This document shows, one piece after another, positions 49,633 through 57,359 of a stretch of DNA of 64,000 nucleotides. The stretch spans positions 620,001 through 684,000 of the forward strand of contig NZ_JAYMGZ010000002.1 in assembly GCF_037078405.1 (NCBI RefSeq), in the 5' to 3' direction. Position numbers and translations under genes: made by a program. This DNA is from Haloarcula sp. DT43 (GTDB lineage Archaea > Halobacteriota > Halobacteria > Halobacteriales > Haloarculaceae). How positions within the stretch are numbered: position 1 is the stretch's first letter; every line of letters begins with the position of its first letter. The notes beneath the pieces are model-generated. The model searched no databases. It saw only the letters and a list, made by a program, of their open reading frames with translations, and was not told the origin of the DNA.

Positions 49633-50867
49633 CACTGCTCCATGCGGGTCACGTCCGCCAGCGTCTCGCGCTCGCGGACGACCCGCGTCTCGCCGCCCTC
49701 GAAGGCGACCTCCGCGGGGCGGGGCTGGGAGTGGAACTGGTTGGCGAGTTCGTAGCCGTACGCGCCGGCGTTGCCGATTGCCAGCAGGTCCTCGCGCTCG
49801 GGGCGGGCGATGGGGCGGTCGGTACAGAACACGTCGGCGCTGGTACAGCAGGGACCGCCGACGGAGACGGGCGCGCTGTCGCGGCCCGGCGCGGTGACGT
49901 TGCGAATGGGGTGATACGAGCCGAACATGGCGGGGCGGATGAGCGTCGCCAGCGAGGCGTCGACGCCGACGACCGTCGCCGCGGGGGTGTCCTTTATCGT
50001 GTTGACCTCGGTCAGAATCAGTTCGGCGTCGGCGACGACGTACCGGCCGGGTTCGAGTTTGACCTGTGCGTCGAGGTCGCCGACGGCCTCGCGGACCTTC
50101 TCGCCGACGATGTCCATGTCGAGGGGGTCGACGGTCTCGCGGTAGGGGACGCCGAAGCCGCCGCCGAAGTCGACGAATTCGAGGTCCGCGCCGTCGGCGA
50201 TGACCTCCCGGCCCATGTCGGCGACCTTCTCGATGGCCCGGCAGTGGTCGTCCAGGTCGTCGTGGAGGACGCCGCTGCCCGCGTGGGCGTGCAGGCCGAC
50301 GAGGTCGAAGCGCTCGCGCACGTCCGCGGCAACCTCCGGCACCGCGTCGTAGGGAATGCCGAACTTCGCGTCCTTGCCCGTGGCGACCTTCTCGTGATGG
50401 CCCGTGCCGATGCCGGGGTTGATGCGGATGGCGACCCGGCCGTCGTAGCCCCGTTCTTCGAGGCGGTCGAAGGTGTCCCGCGCGCCCGCCGTAATCGTCA
50501 GGCCGGGGTTGTCAGCGGCCAGCTCCACGGCGTAGTCGAGGTCGTGGTCGGGCGGATTGACGGCCGTGTACTGGAGCGTGTTCGGGTCCGCGCCGGCGTC
50601 GATGGCGCGCTGGAGTTCCCCCCATGCGGCACACTCGATGTCAGCCCCGGCCTCGAGCAGTTTCGACAGGACGGCCTGTCCGGTGTGGGCCTTCGCGGCG
50701 TACATGACGTGGGCGTCGGGGAAGGCCGCGGCGAAGCGCTCGTAGTTCTCGGCGACGCGGTCGAGGTCGACGACGTACAGCGGCGTGCCGTGCTCGGCGG
50801 CGACCGACTGGAGGCGCTCGTGGTCCCAGTCCGCCAGGCGGCGGACCGGCGGCGAGTCGTGACTCAT
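49632..50867 (-). CDS. lysA: Diaminopimelate decarboxylase
   Basis: 411 aa fold-type III PLP enzyme. The PLP Lys59 is in VMYAAKAHTG. Further conserved points are AWGELQRAIDAGAD, HAHAGSGVL (His), FVDFGGGFGVPY (glycine loop for phosphate), LEPGRYVVADA, and GPCCTSADVF with the partner-subunit Cys. It makes lysine from meso-diaminopimelate, the last step of the pathway. The ATG at 50867 is chosen because the protein start matches the family; a weak TATA-like TTGTTAGC is about 27 nt upstream. Two-gene unit with dapE. It is separated from dapD by the divergently oriented bactofilin-like gene. Confidence 0.93.
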   Translation of the reverse strand: MSHDSPPVRRLADWDHERLQSVAAEHGTPLYVVDLDRVAENYERFAAAFPDAHVMYAAKAHTGQAVLSKLLEAGADIECAAWGELQRAIDAGADPNTLQYTAVNPPDHDLDYAVELAADNPGLTITAGARDTFDRLEERGYDGRVAIRINPGIGTGHHEKVATGKDAKFGIPYDAVPEVAADVRERFDLVGLHAHAGSGVLHDDLDDHCRAIEKVADMGREVIADGADLEFVDFGGGFGVPYRETVDPLDMDIVGEKVREAVGDLDAQVKLEPGRYVVADAELILTEVNTIKDTPAATVVGVDASLATLIRPAMFGSYHPIRNVTAPGRDSAPVSVGGPCCTSADVFCTDRPIARPEREDLLAIGNAGAYGYELANQFHSQPRPAEVAFEGGETRVVRERETLADVTRMEQ

Positions 50868-51215
50868 TGGGAAAACAACGGCGACGGCGGCTAACAAGGG
50901 TTCCGCTTCCAGCCCTGGTGCTCGCTCCCGCCGGCCGCAGCGAGAGCCGACGACCGTGAAACCCGGTGTCAGAACCCGGGTAGGTCCGCGCCGGCGGGGC
51001 GGCTGCACGAAACCGAATCGCCACTATCCGAGTGACTGCCCGTCCAGGTCCGAACTCGTAAACCAGTTCGAAAAGTCGGTTAACGACCATATTCAACGCC
51101 TCCACCTGGCCGTCGGCACGCTCGGCCGCGGCTCACCTCTCCATTTTCGTGCCCTGTCACCGCTTGCATCTCCTATCAGCATAGACTTATTAGTCATCCT
51201 ACACGAATGTCTCGT
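50868..51215. other. Divergent intergenic region between lysA and the bactofilin-like gene
   Basis: About 350 nt with no supported gene. It holds two perfect 6-bp stem-loops: CTCGCT/AGCGAG with a 12-nt loop (50921-50944) and ACCCGG/CCGGGT with a 9-nt loop (50961-50981). The second half (51050-51180) is less GC-rich. The only clear promoter element is CTTATTA at 51186-51192 for the plus-strand gene. Confidence 0.5.
51186..51192 (+). promoter_or_regulatory. TATA box deciding the start of the bactofilin-like gene
   Basis: CTTATTA centred 27 nt before the ATG at 51216 but only 18 nt before the in-frame ATG at 51207, so the downstream ATG is preferred. Confidence 0.55.
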
Positions 51216-52331
51216 ATGCCTTCCAGGCTCTCCAGCGGCGGCCGCCGGGTCGCCGCGTTCGCGCTCGCATCGCTCGTCCTGCTGTCGGCCGCGACTGGCG
51301 TCGCCGCCGCGCAGTCGTATCAGGGGGCTTCAGACACCATCGTCGTCGGCGTCGACGAGACGTACGACAGCGTCGAGGGGTTCGCCGGGACTATCGTCGT
51401 CCGCGGGACGGTGACCGGAGACGTCTCCGCGGCGGCGGGAACCATCCACGTCACGGAGACCGGCGAGGTCGGCGGGAACGTCGAGGCCGCGGCCGGAACC
51501 GTCCGCATCGACGGCACCGTCGGCGGCGACGTGAGCGCCGCCGGCGGCACGGTCGAAATCGGCGAGTCAGCCCGGATAGCCGGGAACCTCGACGCGGGCG
51601 CGGGCTTTCTCGCGATTCACGGGTCCATCGACGGGACCGTCCGCGCCGGTGCAGAGGAAATCGTTCTCGGCCCGACGGCGTCGGTCGGCGGGGACGTCCG
51701 CTACGACGCCGAGACGTTCACCCGTGACCCCGATGCCACCGTCGCCGGAAGCGTCGTCCGGGACGAGACCATCGGTGACAGCGCCGGTCCGGACTTCGGC
51801 GAGTTCGCGCTCCCGTCGTGGCTCGGCGCGGTCTACGGCCTGTTCGTGAACCTCCTGCTCGGCGCGGTTCTGCTGGCAGCCTTCCCGTCGTTCTCGGCGC
51901 GCGTCGCCGAGCGTGTCGGCGAGAGCCCGGCGAAGTCCGGCGGCGTCGGGGCGCTGACGCTCGTCGCCGTACCCGTCGTGCTCGTCGTGCTCCTGCTGAC
52001 TATCGTCGGCATCCCGCTCTCGCTGGTCGGCGCGGCCGCGTTCGGCGTCGCCGCGTGGGTCGCCGTCGTCTACGGCCAGTTCGCCGTCGGGTCGTGGGCG
52101 CTCTCGCTCGCCGACCGCGACAACCGCTGGCTCGCGCTCGTCGTCGGCCTCGTCGGGTTCGCGGTCCTCGGCGCGGTTCCGATTCTGGGCGGCCTGCTCG
52201 AACTGATAGCGTTCCTGCTCGGCCTCGGCGCGCTGGCGCTCACGCTCCGGGAGTCCTACCGGAGTCGCAGGCGGGCACCGGGCGGCCGCCAGACGACGCT
52301 CGGCGAGACCGGCGACACGCCGACGGCGTGA
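51216..52331 (+). CDS. Exported bactofilin-like (polymer-forming) domain fused to a membrane domain
   Basis: 371 aa. A Sec signal peptide (RRVAAFALASLVLLSAATGVAAA) precedes a repetitive beta-helix of bactofilin type (about 35-180) with recurring G-T-V-x-G-D-V turns: VVRGTVTGDVSAAAGTIHV, VEAAAGTVRIDGTVGGDVSAAGGTVEI, GSIDGTVRAGAEEIVLG. From about residue 200 there are four membrane segments (WLGAVYGLFVNLLLGAVLLAAF, GALTLVAVPVVLVVLLLTIVGIPL, AAAFGVAAWVAVVYGQF, LLELIAFLLGLGALAL). Bacterial bactofilins are cytosolic polymers; here the helix lies outside the cell. It interrupts the lysine genes. A surface scaffold role is inference. Confidence 0.8.
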   Translation: MPSRLSSGGRRVAAFALASLVLLSAATGVAAAQSYQGASDTIVVGVDETYDSVEGFAGTIVVRGTVTGDVSAAAGTIHVTETGEVGGNVEAAAGTVRIDGTVGGDVSAAGGTVEIGESARIAGNLDAGAGFLAIHGSIDGTVRAGAEEIVLGPTASVGGDVRYDAETFTRDPDATVAGSVVRDETIGDSAGPDFGEFALPSWLGAVYGLFVNLLLGAVLLAAFPSFSARVAERVGESPAKSGGVGALTLVAVPVVLVVLLLTIVGIPLSLVGAAAFGVAAWVAVVYGQFAVGSWALSLADRDNRWLALVVGLVGFAVLGAVPILGGLLELIAFLLGLGALALTLRESYRSRRRAPGGRQTTLGETGDTPTA

Positions 52332-52361
52332 GGGCGACGCCGCGATACGGGTCTCACTCAA

Positions 52362-52578
52362 GAGAGCCGCCCCGTTCGGTCGTGCCGCTCGCTGTCCACG
52401 GTTCGCTCCGCTCACCGTTCGTCTAACGAGAGCCGCTCCCTGCAGTCGCGCCGCTCGCTATTCACGGCTTCGCCGTTCGTGCCGTCGGGGTTGCTCCCGC
52501 TGGTCGCAACCTCGCTACTCGCGGGTCACTTCGTTCCCCGCTCGCCTATCGAGGTTCTTCGCTTCGCTCAGAACCTCG
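52362..52578. repeat. Array of five stem-loops between the bactofilin-like gene and dapD
   Basis: Five perfect stems with 11-12 nt pyrimidine-rich loops: ACGGT/ACCGT (52398-52418), ACGGC/GCCGT (52464-52485), GGTTGC/GCAACC (52489-52511), GCGGG/CCCGC (52521-52541) and GAGGTTCT/AGAACCTC (52551-52577). Loops include TCGCTCCGCTC and TCGCTTCGCTC. Units recur with about 64-66 bp period: GAGAGCCGC at 52362 and 52428, AACCTCGCTACTC at 52508-52520 and 52572-52584, the latter running into the dapD stop codon. The stems differ in sequence but are internally complementary. Confidence 0.8.
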
Positions 52579-53409
52579 CTACTCCCGAAGCGCGTCCTCT
52601 CGCTCCGTCGCTTCCAGCGTCTCCTCCTCCACGTCGGTCGCCACCACAGCGGGCTTGTACGCCCCGCCGGGGATGAGGTCGTTCTCGCCGACGGAGGAGT
52701 CGACGAAGCGCTGGAAGGCGCGCCGCTCCGGCGGCAGTTCGCCGTACAGCACCTCGTCCTCGACGAGGTCGTAGACTGGAATCCGCGGCGTCAGGAGCGT
52801 GTTCTCGCCGACGATAGAGTCCTCGCCGACGACGAAGCCGCTGGTGACCCGACAGCCAGCGCCCAGCGACACACCGTCCTCGACGATGACCGGCGCGTTC
52901 TCGACCGGTTCGAGGACGCCGCCGATGAGCGTGTTCGCGCCGAGCTTGACGTTCTCGCCGATTTGGGCACAGGAGCCGACGGTGTCACAGGAGTCGACGA
53001 GCGTGCCGTCGCCGACGTAGGCCCCGATGTTGACGAAGGAGGGCGACATCATGATGCAGTCCTCGCCGAGGTACGCGCCCCGGCGGATGGCGGTCCCGTC
53101 CGGCGTGTTGCGGGTCCCGCGCTCGCCGAGGTCCGCGGTCTCGCGCAGCGGCAGTACGTCGTGGTAGTCGACGCCGCCGTACTCGCGGGCGACGGTCTCG
53201 CGCAGGCCGAAGTTCAGCAGAATGCCCTGTTTAACCCAGGCGTTTGCTTCCCACTCGCCGCCGGACTTCTCCGCGGCGCGGACCTCGCCGGCTTCCAGCG
53301 CCGCGAGGAACTCGTCGAGAACGGCGAGGTGGTCGTCGGTCGCGTCGGTCGCAGACAGGCCGTCCTGTTTCCGTTGCCAGAGGTCGTCGATGTCGGCTTC
53401 GAGGCTCAT
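52579..53409 (-). CDS. dapD: 2,3,4,5-Tetrahydropyridine-2,6-dicarboxylate N-succinyltransferase
   Basis: 276 aa. The N-terminal helical part (IDDLWQRKQDGLSATDATDDHLAVLDEFLAALEAG) is followed by a left-handed hexapeptide beta-helix (RRGAYLGEDCIMMSPSFVNIGAYVGDGTLVDSCDTVGSCAQIGENVKLGANTLIGG and onward). DapD transfers succinyl from succinyl-CoA to tetrahydrodipicolinate, so this organism uses the succinylase DAP branch, matching dapE. GTAAGTAAGCC about 27 nt before the ATG supports the start. The last stem-loop of the array begins 2 nt after the stop and may end the transcript. Confidence 0.93.
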   Translation of the reverse strand: MSLEADIDDLWQRKQDGLSATDATDDHLAVLDEFLAALEAGEVRAAEKSGGEWEANAWVKQGILLNFGLRETVAREYGGVDYHDVLPLRETADLGERGTRNTPDGTAIRRGAYLGEDCIMMSPSFVNIGAYVGDGTLVDSCDTVGSCAQIGENVKLGANTLIGGVLEPVENAPVIVEDGVSLGAGCRVTSGFVVGEDSIVGENTLLTPRIPVYDLVEDEVLYGELPPERRAFQRFVDSSVGENDLIPGGAYKPAVVATDVEEETLEATEREDALRE

Positions 53410-53484
53410 ACCACCCGGTTGCAACGCCGGGGGCTTACTTACCGGGGTTTCGGAACGGCTGTGCTACCGTGACTCACTCCCGTC

Positions 53485-53616
53485 TCAGTCCGCCCCGCGG
53501 CCCGGGATGTACCCGCACTCCTGGCACATACTGATTCGGGGGGCCGTCGCTTCGAATTCACTGGAACATCGTGGGCAGTCGGTCGCTGGCAGTTGTACGT
53601 GGTGGTTCGTAGCCAT
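53485..53616 (-). CDS. 43-aa zinc-ribbon protein inside the dap cluster
   Basis: Short gene encoding MATNHHVQLPATDCPRCSSE...SMCQECGYIPGRGAD. Cys14, Cys17, Cys31 and Cys34 make two CxxC knuckles. The minus strand reads CTTATATGT about 27 nt upstream of the ATG, a strong TATA box, so this is probably a real leaderless gene with its own promoter between dapB and dapD. It lies on the same strand as the dap genes. Function is unknown. Confidence 0.72.
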   Translation of the reverse strand: MATNHHVQLPATDCPRCSSEFEATAPRISMCQECGYIPGRGAD

Positions 53617-53715
53617 ACGCGACAATCGGCAGTTCCGACATATAAGGCTGCCCGTAATATTGAGAGAAGTGTTTGTGTGTGTATTATCACATATTAATTC
53701 CGCGGCCGCGCTCGC

Positions 53716-54465
53716 TCAGGCGTCCACGACCTCGCTGAAGTCGTACCAGCCGGCGTCGCGGCCGACGAGCCACGTCGCGGCATCGAGCGCGCCGGCGGCG
53801 AACACCCCGCGGTCCTCGGCGCGGTGGGACAGCGAGAGGACCTCGTCGTTGCCGGCCAACACGAGTTCGTGCTCGCCGCGGATGTCGCCGGCGCGGCGGG
53901 CGAACACGCCGATTTCGTCCGCCTCACGCGGAGCGTGTCCCTCCCGGCCGTACACCGGTTCCACGTCGCGCTCCGCCTGAATCACGTCGAGGATACTGTT
54001 GGCGGTCCCCGACGGCGCGTCGACTTTGCGGTTGTGGTGGGTCTCCATCAGCTCCAGGTCGTACTCTTCGAGCGTGCCGACCGCCTCGCTCACGAGGCGC
54101 TGGAGGACCTGAATCCCCTGCGAGAAGTTGGTCGCCTTCAGCAGCGGAACCTCCTCGCTGGCGTCTCGCAGGCGGGCCAGCCCGTCCTCGTCGAAGCCGG
54201 TCGTGCCGACGACCATCGGGACGCCCGCCTCGACGCAGGCGTCGGCAACGGTCAGCGCGCCCTCGGGGACGGCGAAATCGACCACGACGTCCACGTCGTA
54301 CTCACGGAGCGCCGCGGCGGCGTCGGTCGGGTCGACGACTGGGACCCCCTCCACTGCGTCCGTCCCGTTGGTGGCGAAGCCGACCACGACCTCGCTGTCG
54401 GTGGCGGCCTCGATGACGGCCCCGCCCATCTGGCCGGTGACGCCGTTGACCGCCACCCGCGTCAT
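53716..54465 (-). CDS. dapB: 4-Hydroxy-tetrahydrodipicolinate reductase
   Basis: 249 aa, normal length. NAD(P) motif VNGVTGQMGGAVIEA at the N-terminus; FAVPEGALTVADACVEAGVPMVVGTTGFDE; and the active-site signature ETHHNRKVDAPSGTA (HHxxKxDAPSGT). It reduces the DapA product to tetrahydrodipicolinate. The ATG overlaps the dapA stop by 4 nt, giving translational coupling. The C-terminus RDAGWYDFSEVVDA is intact. Confidence 0.94.
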   Translation of the reverse strand: MTRVAVNGVTGQMGGAVIEAATDSEVVVGFATNGTDAVEGVPVVDPTDAAAALREYDVDVVVDFAVPEGALTVADACVEAGVPMVVGTTGFDEDGLARLRDASEEVPLLKATNFSQGIQVLQRLVSEAVGTLEEYDLELMETHHNRKVDAPSGTANSILDVIQAERDVEPVYGREGHAPREADEIGVFARRAGDIRGEHELVLAGNDEVLSLSHRAEDRGVFAAGALDAATWLVGRDAGWYDFSEVVDA

Positions 54466-55382
54466 CGCTCGGCCTCCGCGTACTCGTCTTCGAGGTCCTC
54501 GGTTTCGAGGCTCGCCAGCACGTCACGCAGGTGGTCGAGGTGCTCGTCCGAGAGGCGGGTCAGCGGCGACCGCAGGTACGCCGGGCCGTACCCGCGGATT
54601 CGCATGGCCTCCTTGACCGGGATGGGGTTGGTCTCGACGAACAGCGCGCGGAACAGCGGGCCGAGTTCGTGGTGAATCTGGCGGGCGCGCTCGAAGTCGC
54701 CGGACAGCGCCGCGCCGACCATCGCGCAGGTACGCTCCGGTTCGATGTTGGCCGAGACGGAGATACAGCCGGTCCCGCCGACCGACAGCATCGGGAGCGT
54801 CATCCCGTCGTCGCCGGACAGCACCGCGAAGTCCTCCTCTCGCGTGCGCTCGATGATTTCGGAAATCTGGTTCATGTCGCCGCTCGCGGCCTTGTAGGCC
54901 CGGATGTTCGGGTGCGCGGCGAGTTCGACCGCCGTGTCGGGCTCGATGTTCTGGCCCGTCCGCGAGGGGACGTTGTACACTATCTGTGGCAGGTCGACGG
55001 CGTCGGCAAGGGTCGTGTAGTGGTCGACGAACCCCTGCTGCTCGGGCTTGTTGTAGTACGGCGAGATGAGCAGGAGGGCGTCGGCACCGGCCTCGGCGGA
55101 GCGGCGGGACAGTTCGAGCGCCTCCGCCGTGTTGTTCGAGCCAGAGCCGGCGATGACCGGCACGTCGTCGACGGCGTCGATGACCGCCTCGACGACCTCG
55201 ACGTGTTCGTCGTGTGAGAGCGTCGCCGACTCGCCGGTCGAGCCGACGGGGACGAGCCCGTCGACGCCGGCGGATTCGAGCCGCTGGGCGTCGTCTCTGA
55301 GCGTTTCGAAGTCGATACTGCCGTCCTCGTGGAACGGCGTGCACATCGCCGGGAACACGCCGCGGAAGTCGATAGCTGTCAT
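54462..55382 (-). CDS. dapA: 4-Hydroxy-tetrahydrodipicolinate synthase
   Basis: 306 aa class I aldolase fold. It condenses pyruvate with aspartate semialdehyde, the committed step to lysine. Conserved points: VPVGSTGESATL (pyruvate carboxylate site), ISPYYNKPEQQG, Tyr136 in YNVPSRTGQNI and the Schiff-base Lys164 in RAYKAASGDM. It is first in the dapA-dapB unit. No TATA is seen 27 nt upstream; CGTTTTAGT (55507-55515 on the minus strand) would give a leader of roughly 100 nt, unlike most genes here. Confidence 0.94.
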   Translation of the reverse strand: MTAIDFRGVFPAMCTPFHEDGSIDFETLRDDAQRLESAGVDGLVPVGSTGESATLSHDEHVEVVEAVIDAVDDVPVIAGSGSNNTAEALELSRRSAEAGADALLLISPYYNKPEQQGFVDHYTTLADAVDLPQIVYNVPSRTGQNIEPDTAVELAAHPNIRAYKAASGDMNQISEIIERTREEDFAVLSGDDGMTLPMLSVGGTGCISVSANIEPERTCAMVGAALSGDFERARQIHHELGPLFRALFVETNPIPVKEAMRIRGYGPAYLRSPLTRLSDEHLDHLRDVLASLETEDLEDEYAEAER

Positions 55383-55757
55383 TGCTGTGTCGTGGTGTCG
55401 TTGTGGGTGGGTTGTCCGGTCGGAGACGGTACGATGGCCGGCCGATACCGCCGGCTGGTGTCAGTTGGTTCGACCCGGGACGGAGTCGCCACGTCCGCCA
55501 CGAGCCACTAAAACGTCTGTTTGCGTTTCGCGCGGACGACGCACTCTCCGGAGAACGGGGCAGTTCCGGACCGATGGCGTCGTCGCATGGTCGAGTAACC
55601 ACGTCTGACCGACTTAGCTTTTGTGTTCTCGCTGTCGGCTCCCGCCGGGCCTGTGAGCGCGTCGGTGGCCCGACCGATGTCCGGCGCGTTTGCTCCCGAG
55701 CGTCCCTGAGACGCAGTTCCAACGGTTTAATATCTGTGAGTGAACAGTACCACACCC
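55383..55757. other. Divergent intergenic region between dapA and the gene at 55758
   Basis: 375 nt with no supported gene. Towards dapA it contains a possible 100-nt leader with a 6-bp stem-loop GCCGGC/GCCGGC around a 7-nt loop (55437-55455). Its other end carries TTTAATAT (55725-55732), the TATA box of the plus-strand gene. Confidence 0.5.
55725..55732 (+). promoter_or_regulatory. TATA box of the gene at 55758
   Basis: TTTAATAT, centred about 29 nt before the ATG at 55758. It argues against the in-frame GTG at 55740. Confidence 0.55.
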
Positions 55758-56573
55758 ATGAGTGACTGGCAGCAGCGTATGAAGTCCGGGTCGGAAACCC
55801 TGCACAAACAGGCGGTTCGACTTCCCCTCCCGGACCGAGAGGCCGAACGGTCCGTTCACGAGAACATGATGCGGATTGCGGCCGCAGGGAAGCGAAAGAG
55901 CCAGTTACTCGCAGACCCGGACGTGCCGCTGACGGAAGTGTACGAGGACGAACTGACCGACATGCGAAAGAGCTTCCAGCACCGCTTACAGCAGGTCGCC
56001 GGCGAGGACTACTACGAGGTCGCGACCGCGTACCTCGACGGCAACCGCGACGACTGGATCGGCGCGCTCGCGGCGTACTATCTGGAGTGTTACTACCGCT
56101 TGCAGGAGCGGTACACCGTCGACGAGCAGATATTCTGTCTGGTGATTCTGCGCTATCCGGAGAGTTTCACCGTCAACCTCAGTTTCCTCACGGGTGACAT
56201 CAGTGCACCGGGCGTCCGGTACGAATCCTCGAAACACGTCGAGGACGACCTCGACGGCGACGACCGGGAGCAACTCTACGCCGACTGCCAGTACTCGCAG
56301 GCCAAAGCGTCGGAGTACCTCCGTGAGAACGTCGGCTGTATTCGGCACGCGTTCCCAGACCCGGACACGACACCGTTCGAGCAGCGACCATACGGCGGGT
56401 TCGTCCACATCACCGGCCGACAGGGTGCGACGTTCGGCGAGGTGCTCGACACCCTCCAGCCCAGTCCGGACCGCTTCGAGGACAGCCCGTCGGCACCCGG
56501 ACTCGTCCCGGAAGGACCGGCGGCCAAGCGGGCGAAGGAGGCGTACCTCGGCGACACCACGGTCGTCAGCTGA
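55758..56573 (+). CDS. Hypothetical protein upstream of an NYN-domain gene
   Basis: 271 aa, soluble. I do not recognise the family. It opens with a helical, relatively basic region (WQQRMKSGSETLHKQAVRLPLPDREAERSVHENMMRIAAAGKRKSQ), unusual for this organism and suggestive of nucleic-acid contact. A Tyr/Glu-rich stretch follows (VAGEDYYEVATAYLDGNRDDWIGALAAYYLECYYRLQERYTVDEQIFCLVIL), then a beta-rich C-terminal half with FVHITGRQGATFGEVLD. The next gene on the same strand, 65 nt away, is an NYN-type putative RNase. A shared RNA-related role is inference from position and charge only. Confidence 0.65.
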   Translation: MSDWQQRMKSGSETLHKQAVRLPLPDREAERSVHENMMRIAAAGKRKSQLLADPDVPLTEVYEDELTDMRKSFQHRLQQVAGEDYYEVATAYLDGNRDDWIGALAAYYLECYYRLQERYTVDEQIFCLVILRYPESFTVNLSFLTGDISAPGVRYESSKHVEDDLDGDDREQLYADCQYSQAKASEYLRENVGCIRHAFPDPDTTPFEQRPYGGFVHITGRQGATFGEVLDTLQPSPDRFEDSPSAPGLVPEGPAAKRAKEAYLGDTTVVS

Positions 56574-56638
56574 CACGAACGGGTCCGTTCGACGGCTGTA
56601 TCCCGAAAGCATATTCCGGGGGATAGCCAACACCGGAT

Positions 56639-57136
56639 ATGACAGTCTCCCATCCGGGACAGCGCGTCGCCGTGCTGGCCGACGCGCAAAACCTCTATCA
56701 CACTGCCCGGAGCCTCTACTCGCGGAACATCGACTACGACGCACTACTGCAAGAGGCCGTCGACGACCGCGAACTGACCCGCGCCATCGCCTACGTCATC
56801 CGGGCGGACTCCCCCGAGGAGGAGTCGTTCTTCGAGGCGCTGGTCGACATCGGCTTCGAGACGCGCATCAAGGACATCAAGACCTTCCAGGACGGGTCGA
56901 AGAAGGCCGACTGGGACGTGGGGATGAGCCTCGACGCCGTCACGCTGGCGAAGCACAACGACGCCGTCGTCCTCTGTACCGGCGACGGCGACTTCGCCCG
57001 CCTCTGTCGCTATCTCCGCCACGAGGGCTGTCGCGCCGAGGCGATGGGCTTCGAGGAGTCCTCCTCGGAGGACCTCAAAGCCGCCGTCGACGGCTTCATC
57101 GACATGAGCGACGACTCCGAGCGCTTCCTGCTGTAG
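56639..57136 (+). CDS. NYN domain protein (LabA/DUF88-like), putative RNase
   Basis: 165 aa PIN-like fold. The acidic site residues are visible: Asp15 in AVLADAQNLY, DWDVGMSLDA, and CTGDGDFARLCRYLRHEGC (the GDGDF motif of LabA-type NYN proteins). Such domains are metal-dependent nucleases or RNA-binding relatives; LabA takes part in clock output in cyanobacteria. CATATT about 27 nt upstream supports the ATG. The C-terminus (DGFIDMSDDSERFLL) is normal for the family. Substrate unknown. Confidence 0.83.
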   Translation: MTVSHPGQRVAVLADAQNLYHTARSLYSRNIDYDALLQEAVDDRELTRAIAYVIRADSPEEESFFEALVDIGFETRIKDIKTFQDGSKKADWDVGMSLDAVTLAKHNDAVVLCTGDGDFARLCRYLRHEGCRAEAMGFEESSSEDLKAAVDGFIDMSDDSERFLL

Positions 57137-57176
57137 CTGGCGGCGTCGCGTTCCGAGAACTGTCAGTGAAGCGGCG

Positions 57177-57359
57177 TTAGACCGGGCGGCCGTCTTCCGA
57201 CGTTCCGAGGAGGAGCGCGCCGGCGGCGAGTCCCAGCGCAGCCACCGTCCCGGCGGCGGCCGGAATGCCGATGTCGATTGCGCCTGTGCCGAGAATGAGG
57301 ACGGTACTGACCGCCAGCAGAACCGCACCCAGAACGACTTTCCGCGTGTCTGTAGCCAT
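57177..57359 (-). CDS. 60-aa two-segment membrane protein
   Basis: Sequence MATDTRKVVLGAVLLAVSTVLILGTGA...IPAAAGTVAALGLAAGALLLGTSEDGRPV: a charged start, two hydrophobic helices and a short acidic tail. The ATG at 57359 is in the only part of the long open frame with haloarchaeal character. TATAAATTT at 57387-57395 reads as a TATA box on this strand too, about 32 nt upstream. Function is unknown. Confidence 0.6.
   Translation of the reverse strand: MATDTRKVVLGAVLLAVSTVLILGTGAIDIGIPAAAGTVAALGLAAGALLLGTSEDGRPV

Noticed and set aside
51060-51080. GTTCGAA as a possible tRNA T-loop
   Set aside because: The flanking sequences do not form a 5-bp T-stem and no anticodon or acceptor arms can be drawn.
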